Below, in pieces: positions 7,281 to 16,039 of a stretch of 64,000 bases of DNA. The translations under genes and the position numbers were made by a program. The notes below the pieces were generated by a model, which saw only the letters and a program-made list of their open reading frames with translations, had not been told where the DNA came from and made no database searches. How positions within the stretch are numbered: the stretch's first letter is position 1; each line of letters starts with the position of its first letter. The DNA is from Nitrospirales bacterium (GTDB lineage Bacteria; Nitrospirota; Nitrospiria; Nitrospirales; UBA8639), in the NCBI GenBank assembly GCA_021604145.1, contig BQIX01000001.1:124001-188000 (forward strand), given 5' to 3'.

Positions 7281-9665
7281 CTATTGCACCCAGACCCTCC
7301 CATGCTGGGTAATAACGGGAATCGGTTGACCCGTCGGGCTGACAAATGACGAGCGTTGTATGTGTAAGGATGCATTGCCTTCAGTCTTTGCTTCAAATAC
7401 CAACGTCGCGAGTGCCCCATTGCCCTTCACAGCCTTGCCGGCACCATTCATCTGTATGACCACCTGTCCTGTATTGGGAACGTCGGAGACGGTGAGACGT
7501 GGTTGAACGTTCTGGTCTTTCCAAAATGTGCCTTCCACGACTTGTTGAAACGACAGTATCTGAGGGTCGTACGTGATGGTGAAATTCGTCTTCTCGATTG
7601 ATGGGATATCTTGACCTGTGAGATCGATACTGATGTGTTCTCCGACTTTTGTAGACAGCGCTGGAGGGAGCAAGCTTAACCGGGTAACGGTTTGCGTCGC
7701 ATCGTTCGATGCGGCGTCTGTGTTGTCCTGAGAGTCGGAGCGTTCCTGTGACGGTGCCGCCGGTGTATCAGCGGTTGGCTCTCCTGTAGCATCCTGAGGC
7801 TCTGAGGAGGTGGCAGTCTTGTCTAGCACGATCGGCAGGGCGGCGTTCGGTTCGGAAAATAAAGGCTTGGTGTCGTAGTTTTTCGCAGTCCCTGACCAGA
7901 GGGTTTGTTTAGCTAAGTCTGCTGGCGAGACACTATTCACAATGTGTGCGGTAATGACAAGTATCACTTCCGTGGTGACTTTGTTTGTTTCCGAATTACT
8001 TAAGAGGTCGCCGAGTAATGGGACATCATCGACACCTGGGACGGATTCTCGAGTCTTTCGATCTTCCTCCTGCAGCAGTCCCGCGAGGACCACGGTTTCT
8101 CCATCTTTGAGGCTTAAGGCCGTATCGGCGGTACGAGTTCCGAATCGGAACTGAGAGATTTCAGGATTGGATTGGAGTACGACCCGGTCGCCCAATCGCG
8201 TCACTTCTATTTGTAGTCGTAAAGAGATTTTATCGTTTAAATGAATAGTAGGTTCTACCGTTAATTTGATGCCGGTATCTTTAAATTCAATGGAGGTCAC
8301 AGTTGAGGTTGTCGGAGTCGATCCTGTTGTCGATTGTCCCGGCAACACATTAGTGGTAGAGAGGAGAATAGGCTGTTTATCCCCAATGTTAATCGAGGCT
8401 TTTTCATTATTGAGGACTCGAATCTTGGGGGCGGCGAGTGTTTTCGCATCGGATTCTTGTTTGAAGAAATCGAGCAGAAAACTCCCTGGAAATGTAAAGA
8501 GATAGGAGTCCGGCCCAAGATTGACGAGTTCACGGAAGGTGAAACTCTGAATGATGTTACTAAAATCCGTGGTTCCAGGAGGGAAAATGCCCATGCCGGC
8601 CTGTTTGGCAAAGTTCAGTCCGATCCGTTTTGTTTTGGTGCGATTGACTTCGAGCACTTCCACGTCGAATAACACTTCTGCATCGCCACGGTCGTTTGCA
8701 TGAATAATGTGTTCTGCCAATGAGAGTTTTGCCGGTTCATCACGTACAACAACGGTATTCAACGGTTCATTGACGTAGACGCGTTTCGTTTCAAGAATCG
8801 TCCGCAGCAGATTCGCCATGTCCTTGGCTTTGGCATTCGAGAGGTAAAAAGTTCGGATTTTAAGGTCTTGATATTGTTCTCGTTTTTGCTTGGTGTCGGG
8901 GATGATTAAGAGAGTATCCTGGCTCACCCGTTTAGCGAACAGTTGATTGGTGTTTAAAATGAGGGTTAAGGCTTCATCAAATGGGGTATCTCTCGTAAAG
9001 ATTGTTACCAGGTCATCCCGGACGTCTTTATCGAATAAGATGTCGATATTGGCCGTTCTCGCCAGTATTTCAAATACTTGTTTGAGTCGTGTGTTTTGAA
9101 AGCGCAGTGTGACGGGTTCCGTCGACCCGCCGATGGCTTTCTGCTCATTCTGCTGGTGTGCAATTGCGGTAATATTGTCGAGCGCTTCGGTTAGGCTGGG
9201 GTCGAGCTGAATGGCACGTTCATAGCGCGCCATGGCTTCCTCGAGTTGTCCGAGGTTTTGAAGTTTTTTCCCTTCTTGGAGTGCCTGGCGTGCTTCTTTT
9301 AATCGTAAGACATCAGTGAGGGCCGTTTGGTATTCCTGCTTCCCAGGAACTAACCCCAAGGCCATTTGAAACGCTTGTAAGGCTTCGGCTAATTGATGAT
9401 CGTGGAGCCACTTCCTTCCATTGGCATAATGGGCCTCGGCCGCCCGCCCCTTGACGTCTTCAAGTTTGTCCTGAAGCTCTTCGTTGAACGGGTCTTGCCT
9501 GACGGCTTCGCGATACGCAGCAACGGCACCATCCCAATTTTCATTGGCAACCATTTCTTCGGCATGGTGCAGCTGTGGTGTCGTGCAGGCTGCAAAGAGG
9601 AGTGCCGAAATGCTCAAGGCAATCATGCTATATGTCGGCAGCAATCGATGACGAAGATGTTTCAT
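7281..9665 (-). CDS. GspD/PilQ-type secretin with N-terminal TPRs and C-terminal cohesin-like domain
   Basis: A 794-residue protein from ATG 9665 (a longer in-frame start at 9725 exists but is not signal-like). Signal peptide with lipobox LLFAAC suggests a lipoprotein. Residues about 20-190 form TPR repeats (WDGAVAAYREAVRQDPFNEE and two more). A secretin N0/STN-type domain follows (about 205-270), then an N1/N3-like part and the secretin beta-barrel domain (about 400-580, including FDVEVLEVNRTK and VLAGLLQEEDRKTR with VPLLGDLL). A Pro/Ser/Thr/Asp-rich linker leads to a C-terminal cohesin-like domain (about 685-794). The outer-membrane gate of the secretion operon. The triple fusion is longer than classical GspD and unusual. 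Confidence 0.9.
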   Translation of the reverse strand: MKHLRHRLLPTYSMIALSISALLFAACTTPQLHHAEEMVANENWDGAVAAYREAVRQDPFNEELQDKLEDVKGRAAEAHYANGRKWLHDHQLAEALQAFQMALGLVPGKQEYQTALTDVLRLKEARQALQEGKKLQNLGQLEEAMARYERAIQLDPSLTEALDNITAIAHQQNEQKAIGGSTEPVTLRFQNTRLKQVFEILARTANIDILFDKDVRDDLVTIFTRDTPFDEALTLILNTNQLFAKRVSQDTLLIIPDTKQKREQYQDLKIRTFYLSNAKAKDMANLLRTILETKRVYVNEPLNTVVVRDEPAKLSLAEHIIHANDRGDAEVLFDVEVLEVNRTKTKRIGLNFAKQAGMGIFPPGTTDFSNIIQSFTFRELVNLGPDSYLFTFPGSFLLDFFKQESDAKTLAAPKIRVLNNEKASINIGDKQPILLSTTNVLPGQSTTGSTPTTSTVTSIEFKDTGIKLTVEPTIHLNDKISLRLQIEVTRLGDRVVLQSNPEISQFRFGTRTADTALSLKDGETVVLAGLLQEEDRKTRESVPGVDDVPLLGDLLSNSETNKVTTEVILVITAHIVNSVSPADLAKQTLWSGTAKNYDTKPLFSEPNAALPIVLDKTATSSEPQDATGEPTADTPAAPSQERSDSQDNTDAASNDATQTVTRLSLLPPALSTKVGEHISIDLTGQDIPSIEKTNFTITYDPQILSFQQVVEGTFWKDQNVQPRLTVSDVPNTGQVVIQMNGAGKAVKGNGALATLVFEAKTEGNASLHIQRSSFVSPTGQPIPVITQHGRVWVQ

Positions 9666-9901
9666 GCGTTGGTGTCGATGATACGCAGTTGTTGTTGTAT
9701 GCGTGCAGACGGCGTTCCTACACACACGACCTTAACCTAGCATAGTTCCTACAGTCAGGCTAGATTCTTTCGCTTTCACGTATGTCTGTAGTCTTTATCG
9801 GAAGTTTTTCCTATAAATTTAAGTCATGAGCATGTGCCATGTGCAAAAACCGAAATGTGTGTGCCGGTTTGTCACGAGTATACACAATTGATGAAATCCA
9901 T

Positions 9902-10510
9902 TTATTGAATGTCTCCTTGCTCAGGAGGGGTATTGAGTAGACTTTCTGAATTTTGGACCGGTTTTCCCGTCTCTGGGTCTATCTCCGTTGTGATGGACTC
10001 TGAGCAGCCAACGAATGTTTCAAGTTTGCTCACATCAACGCCAGGCGTACAATCTCCAGATTGTCCCGTTACCTCATAGCGTACGGCATGATACGTTTTG
10101 GCCCCCTTGAAGTTGACTTGATCGTAGGGTTTGTCTTGACTGGTGCTCCGGACTCCGTGAATTTCCATTCCTGTTTTAATCAGTTCAAAGTCTTTGCCTG
10201 TCATGGGGTCTTTATACACAACCTGCAAGTAGCGTGTAGGCTTTTTGGTGAGATCAATTAATTGATGAGGGTAACGATTGGGGCGAATGCCTTTTTGCAC
10301 CTCATAGTCGGCTGCATACCGTTCAAGTGCTTCCTTGATACGTGTGCCGCGAAAGTGGAGTTCGGCTTCCCGGTCTCGTTTCATGGTGACTGACCATTCT
10401 TGCCCGATGATCATTAATGACACGCCCATCATGGCCACAAAAAACATGGTCATGACATATGTAAAACCGCGTTCGTTTTTCACGATATGTTGCAGGGAGT
10501 CTTGTCGCAT
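9902..10510 (-). CDS. Type II secretion pseudopilin-like protein
   Basis: A 202-residue protein using ATG 10510 (a start at 10585 would add a leader of no recognisable kind). The sequence KNERG|FTYVMTMFFVAMMGVSLMI resembles a prepilin cleavage site with Phe at +1, but the usual Glu at +5 is replaced by Met, as in some minor pseudopilins of the GspK type. After the helix comes MKRDREAELHFRGTRIKEAL, a pattern recurring in secretion-associated GspG-like proteins, and KDPMTGKDFE. It is followed by about 240 bases without a gene before gspD, so it may head the operon. Lack of Glu5 suggests it caps rather than extends the fibre; that is inference. Confidence 0.75.
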   Translation of the reverse strand: MRQDSLQHIVKNERGFTYVMTMFFVAMMGVSLMIIGQEWSVTMKRDREAELHFRGTRIKEALERYAADYEVQKGIRPNRYPHQLIDLTKKPTRYLQVVYKDPMTGKDFELIKTGMEIHGVRSTSQDKPYDQVNFKGAKTYHAVRYEVTGQSGDCTPGVDVSKLETFVGCSESITTEIDPETGKPVQNSESLLNTPPEQGDIQ

Positions 10511-10749
10511 AGGCCTGGAATTGTCCTGGATGAAGCATGAAATCTCTTGCTTCCTGCTTACCACATATTTTCGCACCTCATGCATAGAAGCGCAAATTTT
10601 GTGCTCAGAAGAATTGGGTGAGATGGGGCATGCAGGAGATGTCTACGCCCCGGATCGCTACTGGCGAATGAAGGGATTGAGTGTGTATGTAACAATAGGG
10701 ACGTGCCGTTCGATGGGTATTCCCTTCATATGACAATGAACAATGTAAC

Positions 10750-12345
10750 CTATGTGGTTTTCGTTGTTACAGGACTTACTATTTTGGGGGTAATTGAAAT
10801 GTCTTTCCAGTCTGAAGGGGGAGGTGTCGATTTGAGATAGGCATTATGATCATGGACCAGCGAACCTTGGGGTAAGGCATCCCAAAGGGGACCGAGACTT
10901 TTTCGAATTCTATTCTCATAAAACTTTGGAAGCTTTCGGCTTTCTCCCTTAAAGTATTGTTGAAATTGTGGGTCTGAATCCAGAAACCCACGAATTTTTG
11001 TATGGTATTGAATACGCCCAAACCCTTCAGATGATACGGCCCGTAATCCATTCATCCACTTTGGAATAAGGCCTTTATTGGCCTGGAACCTTCGCATGAT
11101 TCTCGGCCATGAAAAGGCATAACGTGACAGGTCAACGACATGTTCATAAAATTCTGGCCACGTGTAATGTTTGGGTGTGACATTCATGGATTTATTATTA
11201 TCAAGAAAATGGAATGGGAAGGGGAGGACTCGACCTTCCCGCTGTAATTCCAGGTTGACCGGAACCGACTGGCCGAAGGCCGAGAGCAAGGAGAAGGCTG
11301 GAAAGGCCCCAGGGGAACGGTCAAGAAAGCGTTTGGTCAGTTCAAAGGGTTCGGGGCCTTCATCGGTGTCTAATCCGAGAATGAAATTGGTCTGAACATA
11401 GGGGATGTACCTGAGAATCATATTGATGTGATCGGAAATCTGATCAACCTTTTCAATGCCAACATGCTGTCTTGTTCTTGATTTGTCGCCAAGGGAATAC
11501 CATGATTCGATTCCCGGTAGCATCGCTTTGAACCCATTTTTTTGTAAGCGGACTAAGTGAGGTTCTGATAAGAGCGACAACGTCATTTCGGCAATGAAGT
11601 CAATCTTTCGATGACCGATAGCTTCTTCAATCGTGGTCATATAGTCATGAAAACGAACGCCAAAGTTTGGATCGTGCCATGCGACTTTGGGGTGACGAAT
11701 TTTTGTGAGAAGAAAGTGGAGGTCTTCACGGATTTGATCCGAAGGAACAGGTTCATACTCGACTTCAGAGTCGATGCAGAAATTACAGGTATAGGGGCAT
11801 CCTAAACTTCCGATCATCGGAATAATTTTGATAGTTGGCGCTTTGGCAATGGTCGGCTCAATGTATTTCCAACGTTCTTTGACTCCCGGAAGATCAACGG
11901 GCTGCTTTTTCGCCGAGAGTTGACGGCCGAAAGGCCGGTAGGGTGAGCAGTCCTGTAGAACTTCGTGAATGATGGATTTATCGGTAAACCCAAGCACGTA
12001 ATCAAAGTATTGTGCCGCATCTTGCGGGTAGCTTCTGGCATGTGGACCTCCAAGAACCGTCACAGCTCCTTGTTGCCGGTATAAGTTACTGATGGCGTAT
12101 GCGGTCATAGCCGATCGCGTGAAGGCTCCAATAAATAAGAGGTCCGTGTCACCTTGAAGCTCTTGGCTTAAATCTTCAGTCCCGGTGTAACACACGAATC
12201 GGACGGTGTGCCCGGCTTGCTCGCACCACACGGCGACAACCTGCGGCATGATACTGGCCAGATTGGGATTCATCACGCGTGCATACATGCGCTTGGTCGG
12301 TCCCTTTGTCACAAGATCCAGAATCGTGATGCGAAGAGGCTTCAT
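10750..12345 (-). CDS. Radical SAM protein with B12-binding-like N-terminal domain
   Basis: A 531-residue protein. ATG 12345 is preferred because AGGTGA lies just upstream; an in-frame ATG at 12423 has no such site. Residues 1-125 have a Rossmann-type, cobalamin-binding-like fold (VAVWCEQAGHTVRFV, DLLFIGAFTRSA, VTVLGGPHA) but lack a clear DxHxxG, so cobalamin may not be bound in the base-off form. The radical SAM cluster motif CPYTCNFC (C-x3-C-x2-C) is near residues 181-188. The C-terminal 200 residues resemble the DUF4070-like tails of this family. The substrate is not evident. It stands alone between the secretion operon and a transposase. Confidence 0.85.
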   Translation of the reverse strand: MKPLRITILDLVTKGPTKRMYARVMNPNLASIMPQVVAVWCEQAGHTVRFVCYTGTEDLSQELQGDTDLLFIGAFTRSAMTAYAISNLYRQQGAVTVLGGPHARSYPQDAAQYFDYVLGFTDKSIIHEVLQDCSPYRPFGRQLSAKKQPVDLPGVKERWKYIEPTIAKAPTIKIIPMIGSLGCPYTCNFCIDSEVEYEPVPSDQIREDLHFLLTKIRHPKVAWHDPNFGVRFHDYMTTIEEAIGHRKIDFIAEMTLSLLSEPHLVRLQKNGFKAMLPGIESWYSLGDKSRTRQHVGIEKVDQISDHINMILRYIPYVQTNFILGLDTDEGPEPFELTKRFLDRSPGAFPAFSLLSAFGQSVPVNLELQREGRVLPFPFHFLDNNKSMNVTPKHYTWPEFYEHVVDLSRYAFSWPRIMRRFQANKGLIPKWMNGLRAVSSEGFGRIQYHTKIRGFLDSDPQFQQYFKGESRKLPKFYENRIRKSLGPLWDALPQGSLVHDHNAYLKSTPPPSDWKDISITPKIVSPVTTKTT

Positions 12346-12423
12346 GGGGATCACCTGTAGTACGGATGTAGTCGGAAGGGGTTGATGACGGGTCAGAATC
12401 GAGTGGGAACCGTTGCATGTCAA

Positions 12424-12737
12424 GAAATGAAAGCCTGTGCCTTTTCAACCAGTCATCCATTTCTCGATGCCCATAGGCCTCTGACGCCATGAAAGGCAAA
12501 GTCACTGTATAGGGACGGCGTCGAGAGAGTCAAGGCACGGGAAGGTTTGGCGCTCGGCTCACGGAATTCGCGTTCTGTGTGACGGTGGATAGTGTTGAGG
12601 TTTCTTGAGCAATTCTACGGAAAACCGTGTGGCGTATACACGCGAGAGGGGCAGGGGAACTGGGTTGATTGTGCTGTTCCCCTCAGAATGTCGTCTCAGA
12701 TACAATCGAGAAGGGTCATTGTTTGACTTAATCGGTT
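12424..12737. other. Intergenic region with REP-like hairpins
   Basis: About 310 bases between divergent genes. Two inverted repeats are visible: a short CGTGT/ACACG pair near 12625-12645 and a stronger GGGGAAC/GTTCCCC pair at 12654-12660 and 12676-12682. The region should also hold promoters for both flanking genes, but no confident -35/-10 pair was picked out. Confidence 0.5.
12653..12683. repeat. Palindrome next to the RAYT gene (possible REP element)
   Basis: An 8-base stem AGGGGAAC pairs with GTTCCCCT across a 15-base loop. It has no T-run and so is not a typical terminator. Its position about 75 bases upstream of a REP-associated tyrosine transposase makes it a candidate recognition hairpin for that enzyme. 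Only one copy is obvious in this window, so the repeat nature cannot be shown here. Confidence 0.4.
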
Positions 12738-12758
12738 ATGCCCGTTAGCGTTAGCGAG

Positions 12759-13703
12759 ATGGCTCGACAATTACGGTTGGAGTATGCAGGCGCGCTGCAT
12801 CATGTGACGGCTCGTGGAAATGCAAAAGGCGATATATTTCGTGATGATCAAGATCGCCGTTGCTTTCTCGATATTTTGAGTCGAGAAGTGTGTCAGCAGC
12901 GTTGGAGGTGCTATGCGTATTGCTTGATGGATAATCACTATCACTTGTTGCTCGAAACGCCTGAGGGGAATCTCAGTCGTGGCATGCGTCGATTAAATAG
13001 CGTATACACGCAAACGTTTAATCGTCGTCATCAACAAGCGGGTCATGTGTTGCACGGCAGATTTAAAAGTATTCTTGTGGAGAAACATGTCTACTTGCTG
13101 GAGCTGTGCCGCTATATCGTGCTCAATCCTGTTCGAGCGGGTTTGGTCCGAAACGTTCATGAGTGGAAATGGAGTAGCTATCGCGTGACGGCCGGTCTGG
13201 AGAAGGCTCCACACTGGATAGCGGTTGTCCAAATCCACAAGCTCTTTCACCGCTCGAATCGTGAGGGGCGGAGACGCTATCGGCAATATGTTCAGAATGG
13301 CGTTGATACACCGTCGCCATGGGGGCATGTGCGGGGGCAGATTTTTTTAGGGACCGAGCCATTTGTCACCACAATGGCAAAACTGGTAAAGCGGCAGCAG
13401 AGGACGAATGTCCTGCGAACCCTGTCACAACCGATTCGACGACTGACGGGAACGCAGGTGTTGACGCGAGTCGGACAGGCCTATGCGTTGTCTCCTCGAA
13501 AGGTCCTCACACGGGAACATCAGGATGCGTATCAATGCGCCGCTTGGCTCTTGAGACGAGTGGCGAATGAACCGTTGGGAGTGGTCGCCGATCGGTTTGG
13601 CGTGTCTCCCTCACGAATCTCGCATATTCAACGGATACTCGAAAGTCAGAGGCTCACTCGTGAGCAAGCCAGAGCCCAGCAGTTATGTCATGTCACGTCA
13701 TGA
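12759..13703 (+). CDS. REP-associated tyrosine transposase (RAYT, IS200-like Y1 family) with C-terminal HTH
   Basis: A 314-residue protein. ATG 12759 gives the family N-terminus MARQLRLEYAGALHHVTARGN; an in-frame ATG at 12738 adds seven residues. The HUH metal-binding motif is seen as HYH in MDNHYHLLLETP near residue 60, and the catalytic tyrosine lies in LNSVYTQTFNRRH near residue 83. The core ends near residue 150. The remaining half ends in a helix-turn-helix resembling the DnaA C-terminal type (VADRFGVSPSRISHIQR). RAYT proteins are domesticated relatives of IS200/IS605 transposases that act on REP hairpins; they are not usually self-mobile. No inverted ends or partner TnpB are seen. Confidence 0.9.
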   Translation: MARQLRLEYAGALHHVTARGNAKGDIFRDDQDRRCFLDILSREVCQQRWRCYAYCLMDNHYHLLLETPEGNLSRGMRRLNSVYTQTFNRRHQQAGHVLHGRFKSILVEKHVYLLELCRYIVLNPVRAGLVRNVHEWKWSSYRVTAGLEKAPHWIAVVQIHKLFHRSNREGRRRYRQYVQNGVDTPSPWGHVRGQIFLGTEPFVTTMAKLVKRQQRTNVLRTLSQPIRRLTGTQVLTRVGQAYALSPRKVLTREHQDAYQCAAWLLRRVANEPLGVVADRFGVSPSRISHIQRILESQRLTREQARAQQLCHVTS

Positions 13704-13714
13704 CCCCCAATAGC

Positions 13715-13721
13715 AAGGAGG
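13715..13721 (+). promoter_or_regulatory. Strong Shine-Dalgarno deciding a TTG start
   Basis: AAGGAGG sits nine bases before the TTG at 13731. No ATG or GTG in frame is close to it, so the SH3-domain gene most likely starts with TTG. Confidence 0.75.
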
Positions 13722-13730
13722 CTAATTGTT

Positions 13731-14426
13731 TTGAAACGCTTTAACTATCTTGTCTTGTTTATGTGTTTTTATCTTGGATGTACTGCAACACCATTGCGTG
13801 CTGCCGTCGGAGATGTGAACTATATCTCTGACGTCCTGAAAGTCCCGATGCGTAGTGGGCCGACGACGGGACATCGTATTCTTCACAGTGGACTGCCGAG
13901 CGGAACTCGTCTCACCGTCCTCGCAATTGACGAAGAGGGTGAGTTTACACAAGTCCGGACCGACGGGGGCATGGAGGGGTGGCTACGGTCTCAATACTTG
14001 GTCGCGACACCTATTGCAAGAGACAAACTCGCGACTGCACAAAAGCGCCTTCAGCGGTTGGAAGCGCAAGTTGCCAAAGACCGCAAGGCCCATGCGATGC
14101 TTCAGTCTGAGAGTAAAGCCGTCGAGGCCAATAACCGTGCCTTGAATGCGCAAGTCGAAGCGTTGACGAAAGAGCTGAATGAGCTGAAGCGTGTATCAGC
14201 CAATCCAATCAAAGAGCATGCTCGTAATGTTGAGCTTACCCAACAGAACGAACGCTTACGGCACGATGTGGGAGAACTGTCTTCTACGGTTAAAAAGTTA
14301 GAAGACAACGTGCAACGCGACTGGTTGCTGTATGGCGGAGCCTTGGTTGTCCTTGGGCTACTTCTTGGCGTGACAATTAAGGCACGACCTCGAAAAACCA
14401 GCAGCTATTCATCCCGGTATGGGTAA
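13731..14426 (+). CDS. SH3-domain and coiled-coil membrane protein (TIGR04211/YgiM-like)
   Basis: A 231-residue protein. A signal sequence (YLVLFMCFYLGCTATPLRAA) is followed by a bacterial SH3 domain at about residues 25-85 (VGDVNYISDVLKVPMRSGPT to GWLRSQYLV), a coiled coil at about 100-195 and a C-terminal membrane segment (LYGGALVVLGLLLGVTI) with a basic tail. This order matches the SH3-and-anchor family that includes E. coli YgiM. It is probably an inner-membrane protein whose SH3 domain contacts the cell wall. The gene begins with TTG, 27 bases after the transposase stop. Exact role unknown. Confidence 0.85.
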   Translation: MKRFNYLVLFMCFYLGCTATPLRAAVGDVNYISDVLKVPMRSGPTTGHRILHSGLPSGTRLTVLAIDEEGEFTQVRTDGGMEGWLRSQYLVATPIARDKLATAQKRLQRLEAQVAKDRKAHAMLQSESKAVEANNRALNAQVEALTKELNELKRVSANPIKEHARNVELTQQNERLRHDVGELSSTVKKLEDNVQRDWLLYGGALVVLGLLLGVTIKARPRKTSSYSSRYG

Positions 14427-14654
14427 GTGCATATGGCGCGAATGGGTCCGACTATTGCTGGGAGGCATGTGAATCGTAAGGATGTGGTGTTGAGGTTTCG
14501 CTGGTGTGCGTTGCCCAGAGTTATTGGAGCGTTTGTAGGCTACGGTTTCTGATAAGAATCGGAGCAAAGAAGGCGGCCGAGAACCTTAAATCGGCTCTTG
14601 GCTTCAGGGTGGGTTCCTTACTTGTGCAATACTGAACGTATTCAGTTCCTCTAG

Positions 14655-15323
14655 CTAGACCGGCCAGGTTTCTTCGCGCCAGGCCATGTCCCAAAACATC
14701 CATTCGTACCGGGAACTGATGAGGAATGCTTCTTCCATGCGGGCTTTTTCCGCTGATCCTGCCGATTTCGCACAGCGGTCGACGAGTGCTCGCATCCACC
14801 GCGCGACTTCGGCAAATTCCGGTGAGCCGTACATGAGCAACCAATCCCGATAGGGGTGGCTGGCCTGAGGCGGTCCTTTTCGTAAGAGGTGTTTCCCGAT
14901 CTCACAGTAGATCCATGCACAGGGAAGTGCGACCACGGTGATTTCACCAAGCGTGCCTTCGTGTGCCACGCTTCGCATGTGGCGGCAGTAGGCATAATTG
15001 GTTGGGGATTGCGGGGTGGCACGCATCTGTTTGGCCGATAGCTTCCAACGTTTGCCATAGCTTTCATGCAGTCCGCGCTCGACAACGATTGTTTCTTCAA
15101 CGAGTTTCGCGAAATGAAGTGCGGTGTCGGCATCCGTGGCACGTGTCACTCCGGCCGCGAAGATGCGAGAGAGTTCTTCAAGATAGCGGGCATCTTGCAG
15201 GATATAATATCGAAACTTTTTAGCGGGAAGCGTGCCATCTCCTAAAGCCTTGACGAAGGGATGTTGAAACTGGGATTTCCAGATAGCGTCGGCACGCGTA
15301 CGTAAATGGTTTGTGAATGTCAT
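14655..15323 (-). CDS. tenA: TenA/thiaminase II family protein
   Basis: A 222-residue all-helical TenA-family protein. TenA hydrolyses aminopyrimidine breakdown products of thiamine to salvage hydroxymethylpyrimidine. The family nucleophile is visible in VVALPCAWIYCEIG (about residue 135) and the C-terminal acidic residue in SSRYEWMFWDMAW (about residue 208). The N-terminal IWKSQFQHPFVKALGDGTLP pattern is typical. It overlaps the tpx-like gene by four bases (ATGA), which is not a usual thiamine operon; no TPP riboswitch was seen upstream. A broader role of this heme-oxygenase-like fold, such as in amine hydrolysis, cannot be excluded. Confidence 0.9.
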   Translation of the reverse strand: MTFTNHLRTRADAIWKSQFQHPFVKALGDGTLPAKKFRYYILQDARYLEELSRIFAAGVTRATDADTALHFAKLVEETIVVERGLHESYGKRWKLSAKQMRATPQSPTNYAYCRHMRSVAHEGTLGEITVVALPCAWIYCEIGKHLLRKGPPQASHPYRDWLLMYGSPEFAEVARWMRALVDRCAKSAGSAEKARMEEAFLISSRYEWMFWDMAWREETWPV

Positions 15324-15985
15324 GATTGGGTATTCAAGAGACGTCTCGCTTCTTGAAACGCCGCCTCCATATCGGGAAGTTTTCCAAGATCCGGAGTCAC
15401 CTGCATATACCGAAGGACGTTGTGCTGATCAACGACCATGACCGCTCTCGCAAGGACGTGGGGCCCTTCTAGCAACAGGCCATGGGTCTTCCCAAATTCT
15501 CCGCCGCGATAATCAGATAAAAATGTCACATTATCGATGTTGGCTTCTTCGGCAAATCGCGTTTGAGCAAAAGGTGTATCGACACTGATCGTAATCAGTG
15601 AGACCTGTTGATCGAGGCCGTGGTTTTTTTCGCTCAGATAGTGCGTTTGTTGTTCGCACACTTTTGTGTCGAGAGATGGCACGATGTTGATGATCCGTAT
15701 CCTGTTATTGGGGCCGGTCAGCGTACTAAGCGATAAGTCGGATTTTGTGACCTGTGCCGACCGAAGGACATCGCCGACTTGTATGCCCTCTCCAGACAAC
15801 GGGAGCTCTGTGTTTCGGAAGAGTATATGATTCCCTTCTCCAGGATAGGCCGTTTCATAGGTGATGGGTATGTCGGTATAGGTAAATCCCTTGTCGTGGG
15901 TGCTGCCCATGGTTGAGCATCCAACCAGCAATGAGAGTCCGACGCCGGCCATGAGTCCGTTCCATGTTCTTCTATGGGTATGCAT
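15320..15985 (-). CDS. Lipoprotein thiol peroxidase, Tpx-like, 1-Cys
   Basis: A 221-residue protein with a lipobox signal (LSLLVGC) followed by a full Tpx-type redoxin domain. The peroxidatic motif PSLDTKVC (Thr and Cys both present) is near residue 107. In E. coli Tpx the resolving cysteine follows in 'RFC'; here the matching place reads PFAQTRFAEEA, so the resolving cysteine is an alanine. Other cysteines are absent from the mature domain, so it would act as a 1-Cys peroxidase needing an outside thiol, or be redox-inactive. Tpx is normally periplasmic or cytoplasmic, not lipidated. It is co-transcribed with tenA by four-base overlap. Confidence 0.88.
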   Translation of the reverse strand: MHTHRRTWNGLMAGVGLSLLVGCSTMGSTHDKGFTYTDIPITYETAYPGEGNHILFRNTELPLSGEGIQVGDVLRSAQVTKSDLSLSTLTGPNNRIRIINIVPSLDTKVCEQQTHYLSEKNHGLDQQVSLITISVDTPFAQTRFAEEANIDNVTFLSDYRGGEFGKTHGLLLEGPHVLARAVMVVDQHNVLRYMQVTPDLGKLPDMEAAFQEARRLLNTQS

Positions 15986-16039
15986 GTGACGTCTCCATCG
16001 TGACAGGTTGATACTGTGATGCGATATTTCTCATCGTCA

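Noticed and set aside
15324-15400. TPP riboswitch ahead of tenA
   Set aside because: The start is inside the tpx-like gene and no THI-box sequence is present.
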